A stretch of DNA of 64,000 nt from Chryseobacterium suipulveris (lineage in GTDB: Bacteria; Bacteroidota; Bacteroidia; Flavobacteriales; Weeksellaceae). A model generated the notes under the pieces. It was not told where the DNA came from. It saw nothing but the letters and a program-made list of their open reading frames with translations, and searched no databases. Each line of letters begins with the position of its first letter. Position 1 is the stretch's first letter. Of this stretch, positions 40,475-49,553 are shown piece by piece. Where the stretch lies: the NCBI RefSeq assembly GCF_022811685.1, contig NZ_CP094532.1, forward strand, positions 1,885,501 to 1,949,500, written 5' to 3'. Made by a program: the position numbers and the translations under genes.

Positions 40475-42385
40475 ATGAAAAAACTTTTACTCATTGCCTC
40501 GATGATGGCAATTCCGTTCTTCGGAACAGGACAGACGTATTTTTCGGACAACTTCAATGATGAAGACGTGTCGGATTGGACTCGCTACGATGTTGACGGA
40601 GATGGACTAAATTGGGCTGACTATTTTACCGTTAATGATAATGGTGGAAATCCGGTAACCCCCGTTTCCCTAATCTCGAGATCTTGGCAGGGTTCCCCCA
40701 AAACCCCAAACAATTGGATTATTTCGCCCGCTATCAGTTTAGCATCCGCGTCAGGACAGGTATTTTTATACTGGAAAGTTCAGTGCGCAGCTGCAGAATG
40801 GGATCAAGAACATTATTCTGTGTATGTTGGGACGAGCAGTGACATGGCTTCATTACAAGCTTCACCCGTAACCTTTTCTGAGACTTATAATGATCCCAAC
40901 AACGCTGGAACTCAATATTCGAGGACGCTAGACGTGAGCAGCTTTGTAGGACAGACAATTTATGTTGCTTTCAGGCATCACAATGTAACAGACATGGACT
41001 TTATTTCTATTGACGATGTAGAAGTAAAGGCACCGCCAACAACAGCACCTGCTTGTGTAACTCAAGTTTCGCCTGCAAACGCTGCAACTGGAATTAACTA
41101 CAAAGCACCTGTGGCTCTTTCATGGACTGCTGCCACAACAGGACCTTCAGCTTCAAGTTATGACGTATTCTTTGGAAACACCCCTAATCCAACTACTCTT
41201 CTTGCTAACGTAACAGGACTGACAACAAATGTCCCAGTAACACAGCTGACCTCAGCCACAACTTATTATTGGAGGGTAGTAGCAAAGAATGAAGTCGGTT
41301 CGGCAACAGGATGTTCCGAGTTCTCATTCACAACTGCAAATCCACCTGCTTCGGCACCAAATTGCGCAACATTGAATCTACCTGCTAACGGTGCTACAGA
41401 AGTAAGTTATGATGCAGCTATAAATCTTACATGGACAGCACCAACTACAGGAACCGTAGTTGATAGTTACGATCTATATCTTGACACCAATCCAGATCCG
41501 ACCACATTGTTGGCAAATAAAACTACTACATCACACAGTATCCCTTCAATGACATTGGCAGGAAACACAACCTATTACTGGAAGGTTGTCCCTAAAAATG
41601 ATACTGGAGCCGCAACTGGATGTACCGTATTCTCGTTTACAACAAAACCAAATCCATTTGCTCCATATTGCGGACCGCTTGCAATTACCTCTACCGTGGA
41701 ACCGATCACGCTTGTAAATTTCGCAGGAATAAATAACGTAACACCTGCACCAACAGGAAGCCCATCTACTGTTCCTTCCCATGAAAATTTCACTACGATT
41801 ATAGGAAATGTTGTGAAGGGAGAAACCCAAACCATTACACTGCAAGGAAATACTGGAGGCAACTGGGTCAACAGATTTGCAGTGTTTATTGACTGGAACC
41901 AAAATGGGGTTTTAAACGATCCAGGCGAAGTATATGAAGTGACTACAACATTGTCAAACTCTACAGGAACAGATGGCAAACAAGTTACCCACCCAATAGC
42001 CGTACCTGCAACCGCAATGTCTGGAGATACCAGAATGAGAGTTAAGAAAATCTTCGGAACCACCAATTATCTTGATCCATGTGCAGGAGCATCGTTCGGT
42101 CAAGTAGAAGATTATACTGTAAATGTTGCGACACTTGCTGTAGCAGATGCATCTAAAAATCAAGCAAGAGTTTATCCTAATCCAATCGTTGATATAGTAA
42201 ATATTGACTCCAACTCTAAAGTAAGTTCAGTTCAGGTTTATGACCTTTCAGGTAAAGTAGTTTCTACCCATACCATGAATGCGGTGAAGAACCAGATCAA
42301 CCTCGGCAAACTGACTCCTGGAGTTTACATGCTGAAAATCAACACTGAAAGCGGAACACAAACCGTGAAAGTGGTGAAGAAGTAA
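40475..42385 (+). CDS. Large T9SS surface protein: choice-of-anchor J, two Fn3, GEVED
   Basis: 636 residues. Signal peptide, then a choice-of-anchor J module (YFSDNFNDEDVSDWTRYDVDGDG...FISIDDVEV, ~20-185), two tandem fibronectin-III-like repeats (VSPANAATGINYKAPVALSWTAATTG; LPANGATEVSYDAAINLTWTAPTTG), each ending in TYYWRVV/KVV...FSFTT, a GEVED domain (FIDWNQNGVLNDPGEVYEV...QVEDYTVNV) and a type A sorting domain (VYPNPIVDIVNI...TVKVVKK). Such proteins are adhesins or shells displayed on the surface. It has its own terminator. Confidence 0.9.
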   Translation: MKKLLLIASMMAIPFFGTGQTYFSDNFNDEDVSDWTRYDVDGDGLNWADYFTVNDNGGNPVTPVSLISRSWQGSPKTPNNWIISPAISLASASGQVFLYWKVQCAAAEWDQEHYSVYVGTSSDMASLQASPVTFSETYNDPNNAGTQYSRTLDVSSFVGQTIYVAFRHHNVTDMDFISIDDVEVKAPPTTAPACVTQVSPANAATGINYKAPVALSWTAATTGPSASSYDVFFGNTPNPTTLLANVTGLTTNVPVTQLTSATTYYWRVVAKNEVGSATGCSEFSFTTANPPASAPNCATLNLPANGATEVSYDAAINLTWTAPTTGTVVDSYDLYLDTNPDPTTLLANKTTTSHSIPSMTLAGNTTYYWKVVPKNDTGAATGCTVFSFTTKPNPFAPYCGPLAITSTVEPITLVNFAGINNVTPAPTGSPSTVPSHENFTTIIGNVVKGETQTITLQGNTGGNWVNRFAVFIDWNQNGVLNDPGEVYEVTTTLSNSTGTDGKQVTHPIAVPATAMSGDTRMRVKKIFGTTNYLDPCAGASFGQVEDYTVNVATLAVADASKNQARVYPNPIVDIVNIDSNSKVSSVQVYDLSGKVVSTHTMNAVKNQINLGKLTPGVYMLKINTESGTQTVKVVKK

Positions 42386-42411
42386 ATCATTATTAAAATA
42401 AACTTCGAAGA

Positions 42412-42443
42412 AGGGACCTGTATTGTACAGGTCTCTTTTTTTA
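42412..42443 (+). terminator. Terminator of the large surface-protein gene
   Basis: AGGGACCTGTA and TACAGGTCTCT (one mismatch) with a very short loop, followed by a T-run. Confidence 0.8.
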
Positions 42444-42479
42444 TTTCGCTGAAACATTGTGAGTTCAGAAAATAATAAC

Positions 42480-42487
42480 TAATTTTG
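42480..42487 (+). promoter_or_regulatory. Ribosomal-protein operon promoter -7 box
   Basis: TAATTTTG, an exact TAnnTTTG, ends 34 nt before the rpsF ATG. Confidence 0.6.
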
Positions 42488-42521
42488 CACCTCGAAATAA
42501 TTAACAAATTTAATTAACATT

Positions 42522-42863
42522 ATGAACAACTACGAAACTGTTTTCATTTTAACTCCCGTTCTATCTGACGCACAGGTGGAGGAAGCAGTGAAAAAATTTG
42601 AAGATCTGTTGACTTCAAACAATTGCGAAATCGTTGCCAAAGAAAATTGGGGACTGAAGAAATTAGCTTATCCGATCCAGCTGAAAAAGAACGGATTCTA
42701 CACTTTGATCGAATTCAAAGGTGAAGGAACTGTAGTAGCAGATTTAGAAACTGCCTACAAACGTGACGAGAGAGTGATCCGTTACCTGACTACCAAGTTA
42801 GACAAGCACGCGGTAGACTACGCAGTAACCAGAAGAAGCAAACTGAAAACTGCAAAAGCTTAA
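42522..42863 (+). CDS. rpsF: 30S ribosomal protein S6
   Basis: 113 residues. [52 protein letters not shown] and [14 protein letters not shown] define S6, which binds the central domain of 16S rRNA together with S18. First gene of rpsF-rpsR-rplI, the common bacterial order. The acidic glutamate tail found in E. coli S6 is absent, as in other Bacteroidota. Confidence 0.97.
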   Translation: MNNYETVFILTPVLSDAQVEEAVKKFEDLLTSNNCEIVAKENWGLKKLAYPIQLKKNGFYTLIEFKGEGTVVADLETAYKRDERVIRYLTTKLDKHAVDYAVTRRSKLKTAKA

Positions 42864-42891
42864 TTTTTAACCCACAAAAAAAGACAAAGAC

Positions 42892-43194
42892 ATGGCAATA
42901 GACGATATGGCAAAACAGGCATCTGCCGGTGGAGAATCCGAAGTAAAATTCCTTACTCCGCTTGATATCAATACAAAATCAGAAAAAAAATACTGCCGAT
43001 TCAAAAAATACGGAATCAAGCATGTGGACTACAAAGATGCTGACTTCCTTCTTCAGTTTGTAAACGAGCAGGGAAAAATCCTTCCAAGAAGATACACAGG
43101 AACTTCTTTGAAATACCAGAGAAAAGTTTCTTCGGCAATCAAAAGAGCAAGACATTTGGCGTTGATGCCGTATGTGGCGGATTTGCTTAAATAA
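42892..43194 (+). CDS. rpsR: 30S ribosomal protein S18
   Basis: 100 residues ending in the core [61 protein letters not shown] (named here by its ends). The core RRYTGTS...[10 protein letters not shown] is unmistakable for S18, the partner of S6. There is an N-terminal hydrophilic extension of about 25 residues. The stop codon TAA is followed directly by 7-nt-spaced AAGACAA/AAGACCA units. Confidence 0.97.
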   Translation: MAIDDMAKQASAGGESEVKFLTPLDINTKSEKKYCRFKKYGIKHVDYKDADFLLQFVNEQGKILPRRYTGTSLKYQRKVSSAIKRARHLALMPYVADLLK

Positions 43195-43351
43195 GACAAA
43201 AGACCAATAGACAAGAGATTAGAGACTTTTGATATTCAAAATTTTAAAATCTTGTTGCTGATTTAATTAAATTAATCTAACTATTTGGATATTAAGTGAA
43301 GAGTCTCATATCTCCAATCTCTTAATCTCCAATCTAAAAAGGACAACAACA
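43195..43351 (+). repeat. Heptad-like spacer between rpsR and rplI
   Basis: It starts with AAGACAA-type units right after the rpsR stop and ends with ATCTCCAATCTC-type units before rplI, with AT-rich sequence in between. The two ends are roughly complementary (AGAGATTAGAGACT versus AGTCTC...AATCTCT), so the intercistronic mRNA could fold. Confidence 0.6.
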
Positions 43352-43879
43352 ATGGACATTATTCTAAAAAAAGACGTAGAAAACTTAGGACTTGAGTTCG
43401 ATACAGTAAGCGTGAAGCCAGGATACGCAAGAAACTTCCTGATCCCACAAGGTTTGGCAGTTTTGGCAACCCCAAAAAACAAGGCAACGCTGGAAGCTAC
43501 ACTTGAAGCAAGAAAAGAAGAGGAAGCTAAACTGATTGCAAGTGCAAACGCAATCGTTGAACAACTGAAGAAAACTGCAATCACCATCGAAGCGAAAGTG
43601 GGCACCGGTGATAAACTTTTCGGATCGATCAACAATGCAAACCTTGCTGAAGAACTGGCAAAAGCTGGTGTGGAAGTTGACAAAAAATACATCAAAATTC
43701 CAGGAAGCACCATCAAGAGAACTGGTAAATTCTCTGCTTTGATCAGACTTCACAGAGATGTAGAGCACAACTATGAGTTCGACGTAGTTTCTGACGCTCC
43801 GGTTGAAGTGGCTCCAAAAGCTGCTCCTGCTCCGAAGAAAGTAGAAGAAACAACTGAAACGACTACAGAAGAAGCTTAA
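43352..43879 (+). CDS. rplI: 50S ribosomal protein L9 with acidic tail
   Basis: 175 residues. The N-domain shows MDIILKKDVENLGLEFDTVSVKPGYARNFLIPQGLAV (its parts: KPGYARNFLIPQG is the L9 signature), followed by the long central helix and the C-domain binding rRNA. Beyond the usual end (~150) the protein carries an Ala/Pro/Lys then Thr/Glu-rich tail (APAPKKVEETTETTTEE), seen in many Bacteroidota L9 proteins. Third gene of the ribosomal operon; terminator follows. Confidence 0.97.
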   Translation: MDIILKKDVENLGLEFDTVSVKPGYARNFLIPQGLAVLATPKNKATLEATLEARKEEEAKLIASANAIVEQLKKTAITIEAKVGTGDKLFGSINNANLAEELAKAGVEVDKKYIKIPGSTIKRTGKFSALIRLHRDVEHNYEFDVVSDAPVEVAPKAAPAPKKVEETTETTTEEA

Positions 43880-43900
43880 GAGCTACCCAACAATTATAAG

Positions 43901-43931
43901 AATCCGGTGAATTTTTTCATCGGATTTTTTT
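43901..43931 (+). terminator. Terminator of rpsF-rpsR-rplI
   Basis: AATCCGGTGA and TCATCGGATT (one wobble) with a 6-nt loop, then TTTTTG. Confidence 0.85.
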
Positions 43932-43954
43932 GTTTTTGAATTGTGGGAAAGCAT

Positions 43955-44096
43955 TCTAAAGAAATAAACCAAAATTTGTTACCCCGTCCTAAAGGGAGCA
44001 AATTTGGGTTTATTTCTAAGGAAATTTTCCTCCCTTTAGGGTTGTGGTAAAGAAAATTTCCGACCTAATATTTTTTGAATAAGATTTAGACGGTCT
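43955..44096. mobile_element. MITE-like double-hairpin element, copy B (inverted)
   Basis: Reverse-oriented relative to copy A. It contains hairpin 2 (AAACCAAAATTTG 43967-43979 with CAAATTTGGGTTT near 43999-44011, one mismatch) and hairpin 1 (GGAAATTTTCC at 44020-44030 with GAAAATTTCC at 44052-44061 and the CCCTTTAGGG loop at 44032-44041). The terminal repeats are eroded. It lies between the ribosomal operon terminator and the clc promoter, outside the presumed transcripts. Confidence 0.75.
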
Positions 44097-44114
44097 ATAA
44101 TAAAAAATAAATGA

Positions 44115-44122
44115 TATTTTTG
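44115..44122 (+). promoter_or_regulatory. clc promoter -7 box
   Basis: TATTTTTG ends four nucleotides before the ATG at 44127; a leaderless start is likely if the box is used. Confidence 0.55.
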
Positions 44123-44126
44123 TCTT

Positions 44127-45485
44127 ATGCTGAAAATCCCACGGTTCATCCGCAAAGGACTGAAAAATTCATTCGACAACCTAAGAAACGAAAAACTGAA
44201 GCACAACCTGCTTCAGGCGATTCCGTTCTGGATCGGTTCCGTAATTACGGGGATTATCGCAGTGATGTATGCCAAACTTTTTGTGTGGGGCGAAAACCTG
44301 ATGAACTATATCCTCGACTGGAATGCGTGGATGATCTTCATTATCGCACCTGTAGGATTTGTGCTTTCGTGGTGGTTGGTTAAGGAATTTGCACCCTACT
44401 CAAAAGGCAGCGGAATTCCGCAGGTGATGGCTGCAGTAGAACTGGCCAATCCAAAGGAACATACCAAAATCAGACATCTCTTGAGTTTGAAAATACTTGT
44501 GTTCAAAATACTCTCAAGTTTGGCGTTGATTATAGGCGGTGGCGCAATCGGACGTGAAGGTCCTACGATTCAGATTGCGGGTTCAGTTTTCAGGAAAGTC
44601 AATGAATATTTACCGGAATGGTGGCCGAAAATCTCCAAGAAGAATATGATCATGACCGGAGCTGCAGCCGGACTTTCAGCGGCGTTCAACACTCCTTTAG
44701 GAGGAATCGTTTTCGCCGTCGAGGAACTTTCGAAAACACACATCAATTACTTTAAGACTGCACTGTTCACAGCAGTAATTATTGCGGGTCTTACTGCGCA
44801 GACTTTAGCGGGATCCTACCTTTATTTGGGTTATCCGAAAACCGCCGATGTTGCTTTAACGGTGATGTTTCCTGTGATTCTGGTTTCGGGAATTGCGGGA
44901 ATTTTGGCAAGTCAGCTTTCGGTAATCATGCTCAGCATCAGCAAATGGAAAAGGCGGCTGAAAACCGACAGAGCCAATATCATCTTCCTCATCGTTTCCG
45001 CATTGATTATCGCGTCGCTTGCTTTTTTTGTGAACCGCGAAATTTTGGGTTCTGGAAAGGAAATCATGAACCGAACCCTCTTTAGCGACAACAAACACGA
45101 AGACTGGTACGTTCCGTTTTTCAGGATGATCGGGCCTGCTTTTGCTTTCACCTCCGGAGGAGCGGGCGGAATTTTCGCACCTGCACTTTCTGCGGGAGCA
45201 AGCGTGGGTTCGGTAATTTCGGGGTGGATTCAACTCACTCCGAACGAAACCAATGTGGTAATTTTAGCCGGAATGGTCGCATTTCTTACAGGAATTACAC
45301 GGGCTCCATTTACCTCCGCAATCATCGTTCTGGAAATGACCGACCGACACTCCCTCATCTTCCACCTGATGCTCGCTGGAATGGTTTCATCGCTGATTTC
45401 AATTATCATCAGCAGAAATTCTTTGTATGACATGCTGAAAGTTTCCTACCTCCAGGAATTGAGAAAGGATGATGAACCGAATTAA
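44127..45485 (+). CDS. ClC-family chloride channel/antiporter
   Basis: A 452-residue membrane protein with the three anion-site signatures: GSGIPQVMAAVE (~residue 97), GREGPTIQIAGSV with the gating glutamate (~143), and GGAGGIFAPALSAGASVGS (~350). FAVEELSKTH holds the equivalent of the internal proton glutamate of E. coli ClC-ec1, so an H+/Cl- antiporter is more likely than a channel. No CBS domains are attached. Likely acid-stress or ionic homeostasis role in the inner membrane. Confidence 0.93.
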   Translation: MLKIPRFIRKGLKNSFDNLRNEKLKHNLLQAIPFWIGSVITGIIAVMYAKLFVWGENLMNYILDWNAWMIFIIAPVGFVLSWWLVKEFAPYSKGSGIPQVMAAVELANPKEHTKIRHLLSLKILVFKILSSLALIIGGGAIGREGPTIQIAGSVFRKVNEYLPEWWPKISKKNMIMTGAAAGLSAAFNTPLGGIVFAVEELSKTHINYFKTALFTAVIIAGLTAQTLAGSYLYLGYPKTADVALTVMFPVILVSGIAGILASQLSVIMLSISKWKRRLKTDRANIIFLIVSALIIASLAFFVNREILGSGKEIMNRTLFSDNKHEDWYVPFFRMIGPAFAFTSGGAGGIFAPALSAGASVGSVISGWIQLTPNETNVVILAGMVAFLTGITRAPFTSAIIVLEMTDRHSLIFHLMLAGMVSSLISIIISRNSLYDMLKVSYLQELRKDDEPN

Positions 45486-45520
45486 AAAACCTTTCAAAAA
45501 AACTGAAAGGTTTTATATTA
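45484..45520. terminator. Bidirectional terminator between clc and the gltB-like gene
   Basis: AAAACCTTTC and GAAAGGTTTT arms (45486-45495, 45505-45514) with A/T runs on both sides serve the two convergent genes. Confidence 0.8.
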
Positions 45521-45536
45521 CTCTAAAGAAGACAAC

Positions 45537-47057
45537 TTAATACTTCGTCATCTGGTTTCGCACGTTTCCTAAGATATCCGGGAAGTATACGTCTGCAAGG
45601 TGCTCAAATTCGTCACCTCGCATAAACATACTCGCGTCGACATCCTGGTAAGAATCGCGTCCTGCCGCAGCAATCAATTCGTTGCAAGTGTGAAGCGTGT
45701 TCTTGTGGAAATGATAAACTCTTTCACTTTTGTCGGTTACATCCAAACCTTTAATGAGCATTTTGTCCTGGGTAGCAACTCCGGTCGGACAAGTGTTGGT
45801 ATTACAACGCAGCGCCTGAATACAGCCCAAAGCAAACATAAATCCTCTCGCGTTGTTACACAAATCTGCACCCATCGCAACCGCACGAAGAATGTCGAGC
45901 GACGTCAGTACTTTACCGCTCGCAATAATTCTCACTTTATCGCGAAGGTTGAAGTTTTTCAAAGTTCTGTTCACAAAAATCAGCGCAGGTTCCAGCGGCA
46001 TTCCTACTCCATCGGAAAATTCTGGCGGTGCAGCTCCTGTTCCACCTTCTGCTCCATCGATGGTGATGAAGTCGGGGTAGATCTTCAACACATTCATTTG
46101 AACACAAATATCCTCAAACTCTTTGGTATCGCCAATACACAGTTTAAAACCGATCGGTTTCCCACCAGAAAGTTCGCGAAGCTGCTGCACGAAATGCAAT
46201 AATCCTGCAGCATCAGAAAACGCTGAATGCGACGGTGGCGAAATAATTGTGATTCCTGGTTGCACGTGGCGGATTGCGGCAATTTCAGGAGTGTTTTTAG
46301 AGCCCGGCAAAACTCCGCCGTGTCCAGGTTTTGCTCCCTGCGAAAGTTTGATTTCCACCATTTTCACGTTGGGAATCGAAGATTTTTCCTTGAAAAGTTC
46401 AGGAGAAAATTTACCCTGTTCATCACGACAACCAAAATATCCGGTACCGATTTGCCAGCATAAATCCCCGCCTTCCAAATGATATGGCGAAATTCCACCT
46501 TCTCCGGTGTTGTGGTAAAATCCACCTTTTTTCGCTCCACGGTTCAGGGAAATCTGGGCGCGGTCACTCAACGAACCGAAACTCATCGCAGAAATATTGA
46601 AAAGTGACGCGCTATATTTTTGGGTACACTGTTCACCTCCTACCAAAACTCGTGGCAATTCCTCTTTCGGCGATTTCGCGTAAATGGAATGTTTTATTCC
46701 TTCGTATTTTCTGTTGTTAATGTCGAGCTGCGTTCCGAAAGGCACGGTATCGCTCAGGTTTTTAGCACGTCGGTAAGCTGCAGAACGTTCGTTTCTTGGG
46801 AAAGGTTTTCCGTCGGTTTCTCTCTCAATAAAATACTGCTGCATTTCGGGCGAGATGCTCTCAAAGAAGTAGCGGAAATACCCTAAAACCGGGAAGTTTC
46901 TAAGAATCGCATGCTTGGTTTGGAAACTGTTATACAATCCCAAAGCATAAATACAGGTTAATAAAATCGGGATCCAGTAATGCGCTTTGATCAGCAGCGA
47001 AATCGCCCAGATCACAACCAGAATTATTATTCCCCAACGGATGAACTTGTCTCTCAT
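45537..47057 (-). CDS. Membrane-anchored FMN-binding glutamate synthase-like protein
   Basis: 506 residues. Two N-terminal hydrophobic segments (WGIIILVVIWAISLLI; YWIPILLTCIYALGLY) precede the GltB alpha-subunit synthase domain: FNISAMSFGSLSDRAQISLNRGA, HNTGEGGISPYHLEGGDLCWQIGTGYFG, KMVEIKLSQGAKPGHGGVLPG, ITIDGAEGGTGAAP and RIIASGKV. A Cys cluster (GCIQALRCNTNTCPTG) fits the 3Fe-4S site. No glutaminase or GltD partner is nearby, so the physiological reaction is uncertain. The TTG codon upstream (47063) is rejected in favour of the ATG at 47057. Confidence 0.88.
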   Translation of the reverse strand: MRDKFIRWGIIILVVIWAISLLIKAHYWIPILLTCIYALGLYNSFQTKHAILRNFPVLGYFRYFFESISPEMQQYFIERETDGKPFPRNERSAAYRRAKNLSDTVPFGTQLDINNRKYEGIKHSIYAKSPKEELPRVLVGGEQCTQKYSASLFNISAMSFGSLSDRAQISLNRGAKKGGFYHNTGEGGISPYHLEGGDLCWQIGTGYFGCRDEQGKFSPELFKEKSSIPNVKMVEIKLSQGAKPGHGGVLPGSKNTPEIAAIRHVQPGITIISPPSHSAFSDAAGLLHFVQQLRELSGGKPIGFKLCIGDTKEFEDICVQMNVLKIYPDFITIDGAEGGTGAAPPEFSDGVGMPLEPALIFVNRTLKNFNLRDKVRIIASGKVLTSLDILRAVAMGADLCNNARGFMFALGCIQALRCNTNTCPTGVATQDKMLIKGLDVTDKSERVYHFHKNTLHTCNELIAAAGRDSYQDVDASMFMRGDEFEHLADVYFPDILGNVRNQMTKY

Positions 47058-47319
47058 TATCAATAAATTTTAACAATTCTGTAAAATTAACAATAATATA
47101 CCGAGAAAAAAAACAAATATCTCAGCAAAACCCCATAACCATCAACAATGATTTGAGGAAAATTTCTTTATTCCAAATAAAACAGAAATTAAAATCTACA
47201 CCTTAATTCTTATCATCAATTTTCATTAAAGAAAACCGAGAAACATTAAAGAAAATAATTTCCCATCTTTGGCTTAATATTTGGAAAAATAAAACATTAA
47301 CTTTATAAAAAATATCGAA

Positions 47320-48012
47320 ATGAGACGATATACGATTTTAGTGGCAACGATGGCGGTTGCAACATTAGGTACGACAACTCAGTCATGTATGACCCTTGCA
47401 ACTTCAAGTGTTGGGTTGTCAATCCTTAAACAGATTCTTCTCGGAGGAATTACGAAAGGACTTAATATTTTCAGCGACAAAAACAGTTTCCTTGCCAACC
47501 AATTGATTGAGGCAGCTTTACCGCAGCAACTGAAGGACATTAACAATACTTTGCAAAATCTCGGACTCGGAAATCTCGTCCAGAAAGAAAAAGAATACAT
47601 CGCGCAAGCTGCAGCTTTTACCGTTGATGTATCGAGACCAATCCTAACAAATGCGGTAAATTCATTAACCGCCGAAGATGCGGCAAGAATCGTGCAGGGA
47701 GGAAGCGGCGCTGCAACAATGATTCTGAAAGAAAGAACTTCGCAACAGTTGATGGCAGCAATCGCTCCGAAAGTGGATGCTAAACTGAACGAGTTCGGAA
47801 TCGTGAAATCACTGAACACTGCTTTAGCGGGAACCAATATTCTTGGAGGTCTTTTCGGTGGACAAAACAATACAGGTTCTGTAACTGGCGGAATCAGCAG
47901 ATTTGCGTCTGAACAAATGGTGAACGGACTTTTCAACATCATACAAAACCACGAGCAGCAGAACTCCTCGCAAATCCTAAACTCTCTAGGAGGATTGGGA
48001 ACTGCGAGATAA
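47320..48012 (+). CDS. DUF4197 lipoprotein
   Basis: 230 residues with a lipobox (TQSC, Cys ~23). The rest is a helical DUF4197 domain: LKQILLGGITKGLNIFSDKNSFLANQLIEAALP...NALPQQLKDINNTL region, then ARIVQGGSGAATMILKERTSQQLM and a short Gly/Asn-rich tail. The family occurs in many proteobacteria and Bacteroidota; function unknown, expected in the periplasm. Own terminator downstream. Confidence 0.85.
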   Translation: MRRYTILVATMAVATLGTTTQSCMTLATSSVGLSILKQILLGGITKGLNIFSDKNSFLANQLIEAALPQQLKDINNTLQNLGLGNLVQKEKEYIAQAAAFTVDVSRPILTNAVNSLTAEDAARIVQGGSGAATMILKERTSQQLMAAIAPKVDAKLNEFGIVKSLNTALAGTNILGGLFGGQNNTGSVTGGISRFASEQMVNGLFNIIQNHEQQNSSQILNSLGGLGTAR

Positions 48013-48036
48013 GACAATAATTTTCTTTAACTTTGA

Positions 48037-48064
48037 AATTCCGGAACTTTCCGGAATTTTTTAT
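48037..48064 (+). terminator. Terminator of the DUF4197 gene
   Basis: AATTCCGGA and TCCGGAATT with a 4-nt loop, then TTTTTT. Confidence 0.85.
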
Positions 48065-48082
48065 CATTAATACAAAACATCA

Positions 48083-48388
48083 ATGAACATCCTTGAAAAT
48101 AACGGCAACAAAAATCCCGACGAATTCTACTCTTCTTTAAAGGAAAAACTCGAAGCGACACACGATTTCCCCGAAGATTATCTCTTCAAATTCATCATCA
48201 CCAACGACGAAGCGAAGCTTACGGAAATCTACCGCGTTTTCGACAATATGAAATTCACGATGAGTTCCAAGGAAAGCAAGAACGGAAAATATACCTCACT
48301 GAATATGAATGCTTTCGTCCTCGATGCGGAACAGGTCATCAACATCTATAAAGAAGTTGGGAAAATTGAGGGTGTAATTATGCTATAG
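48083..48388 (+). CDS. DUF493-family (YbeD-like) protein
   Basis: 101 residues. FYSSLKEKLEATHDFPEDYLFKFIITND and SSKESKNGKYTSLNMNAFVLDAEQVINIYKEV give the ACT-like fold of DUF493/YbeD (the usual patterns are FP..y.fKvI, and S..GkY.S). The function is unknown; in E. coli the gene neighbours lipB, which here lies elsewhere. Cytoplasmic. Confidence 0.88.
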   Translation: MNILENNGNKNPDEFYSSLKEKLEATHDFPEDYLFKFIITNDEAKLTEIYRVFDNMKFTMSSKESKNGKYTSLNMNAFVLDAEQVINIYKEVGKIEGVIML

Positions 48389-48411
48389 GTGATTAATGAT
48401 GATCTATAACT

Positions 48412-48759
48412 TTATTTCTCAATAAAATATTTCACATTTTCGAGAGGTCGGCCAATCATCGCTACAGAACTTTTAATTAAAATTGGTCGCTGAATTAGTT
48501 CCGGATTTTCGGTAAGAATCTTCACCCATTCCTCGTCGGAAAAATTTTGGTCGGCGAACTTTTCCTTATAAAGCGTTTCATTTTTTCGGATGATCTCGTG
48601 AACTCCCATATTGAGTTTTTTCAGCACGGCATTAAGCTCATTCACGGAAAGCGGATCGTTTACGAAATCGATCACTTCGAATGGAACACCGTTTTCATCG
48701 AGATATTCCAGGATACCGCGAGATTTCGAGCAGGAATTGTTGTGGAGAACTTTAATCAT
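48412..48759 (-). CDS. ArsC/Spx-family (glutaredoxin-fold) protein
   Basis: 115 residues of the ArsC/YffB/Spx fold. The redox cysteine is in LHNNSCSKSRGILEYL (~residue 10), and RPILIKSSVAMIGRP (~90) contains the arginines that bind arsenate in true ArsC. Thus either a glutaredoxin-type arsenate reductase or a YffB-like protein; it is separate from the ars cluster at 2-4 kb and has no ars neighbours. The region between its start and the kinase gene holds heptad repeats. Confidence 0.85.
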   Translation of the reverse strand: MIKVLHNNSCSKSRGILEYLDENGVPFEVIDFVNDPLSVNELNAVLKKLNMGVHEIIRKNETLYKEKFADQNFSDEEWVKILTENPELIQRPILIKSSVAMIGRPLENVKYFIEK

Positions 48760-48769
48760 TTGCAGAGTG

Positions 48770-48863
48770 TTTGAAGTTTGAGGTTTGAGGTTTTAGCTCT
48801 TCGAAATTAGTTTTTCGTAATTCTTACTTCGTATTTCGTATTTTGTACTTCGTATTTCGCACT
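48770..48863 (-). repeat. Mixed heptad arrays between arsC-like and kinase genes
   Basis: Read on the minus strand, ACGAAGT/ACGAAAT-type units at 7-8-nt spacing follow the kinase stop codon directly. Nearer to the arsC-like start, GTTTGAA/GTTTGAG units appear on the plus strand. Confidence 0.75.
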
Positions 48864-49478
48864 TTAGAAAAGTCCGTGCAATTCCGTTTCAATTCTTTCA
48901 AGAATATAGCCGAAATCTTCGGGGCGCTCCACGAAATCCAGGTCATCAACTTCGATCACGAGGAGTTTTCCTTCTTTATAGTTCGAAATCCACTTCTCGT
49001 ATTTCTGGTTCAGCTTCGAAAGGTACTCGATCGAGATCGTTGCTTCGTAATCGCGGCCTCTTTTATAGATTTTCTTCACCAAATTCGGCACGTCAGATTT
49101 TAGGTAAATCAGTAAATCCGGTGCGGAAACAAAACTTTTCATCAGATTGAAAACCGACGAGTAGTTGTTGAAATCGCGGTCGGTCATCAGTTCCATATCG
49201 TTCAGGTTTTCCGCAAAAATATGGGCGTCCTCATAAATCGTTCGATCCTGAATAATATTTTTTCCACTCTCACGGATTTCTTTCACCTGCCGGAAACGGC
49301 TTCCCAGGAAATAAATCTGAAGCGCGAAGCTCCACTTTCCCATATCGGCATAAAAATCTTCGAGGTAAGGATTGTGGTCCACGTCTTCAAATTGTGCATC
49401 CCACCCGTAATGTTTCGCCAACATTGTGGTTAATGTAGTTTTTCCTGCGCCGATATTTCCGGTGATTGCGATATGCAT
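48864..49478 (-). CDS. Deoxynucleoside kinase
   Basis: 204 residues from the ATG at 49478 (MHIAITGNIGAGKTTLT), with the P-loop GNIGAGKTT at the N-terminus. The DRTIYEDAHIFAENL segment (Asp-Arg plus downstream Glu) is the DRS-type catalytic motif of the dCK/dGK family, and LIYLKSDVPNLVKKIYKRGRDYE is the LID region. It phosphorylates deoxynucleosides in the salvage pathway; base preference cannot be read. The upstream TTG start at 49484 was not chosen. Confidence 0.9.
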   Translation of the reverse strand: MHIAITGNIGAGKTTLTTMLAKHYGWDAQFEDVDHNPYLEDFYADMGKWSFALQIYFLGSRFRQVKEIRESGKNIIQDRTIYEDAHIFAENLNDMELMTDRDFNNYSSVFNLMKSFVSAPDLLIYLKSDVPNLVKKIYKRGRDYEATISIEYLSKLNQKYEKWISNYKEGKLLVIEVDDLDFVERPEDFGYILERIETELHGLF

Positions 49479-49553
49479 CTGCAAAAATTTAATTAAAGGT
49501 TAGGTAATTTGAGCAACCGCTCCAAAGTTTAAGCACAGAAATTCGGGTTGAAT

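Noticed and set aside
47379..48017. 212-codon open frame antisense to the DUF4197 gene
   Set aside because: The plus-strand lipoprotein has lipobox, family pattern and terminator; the antisense reading has none.
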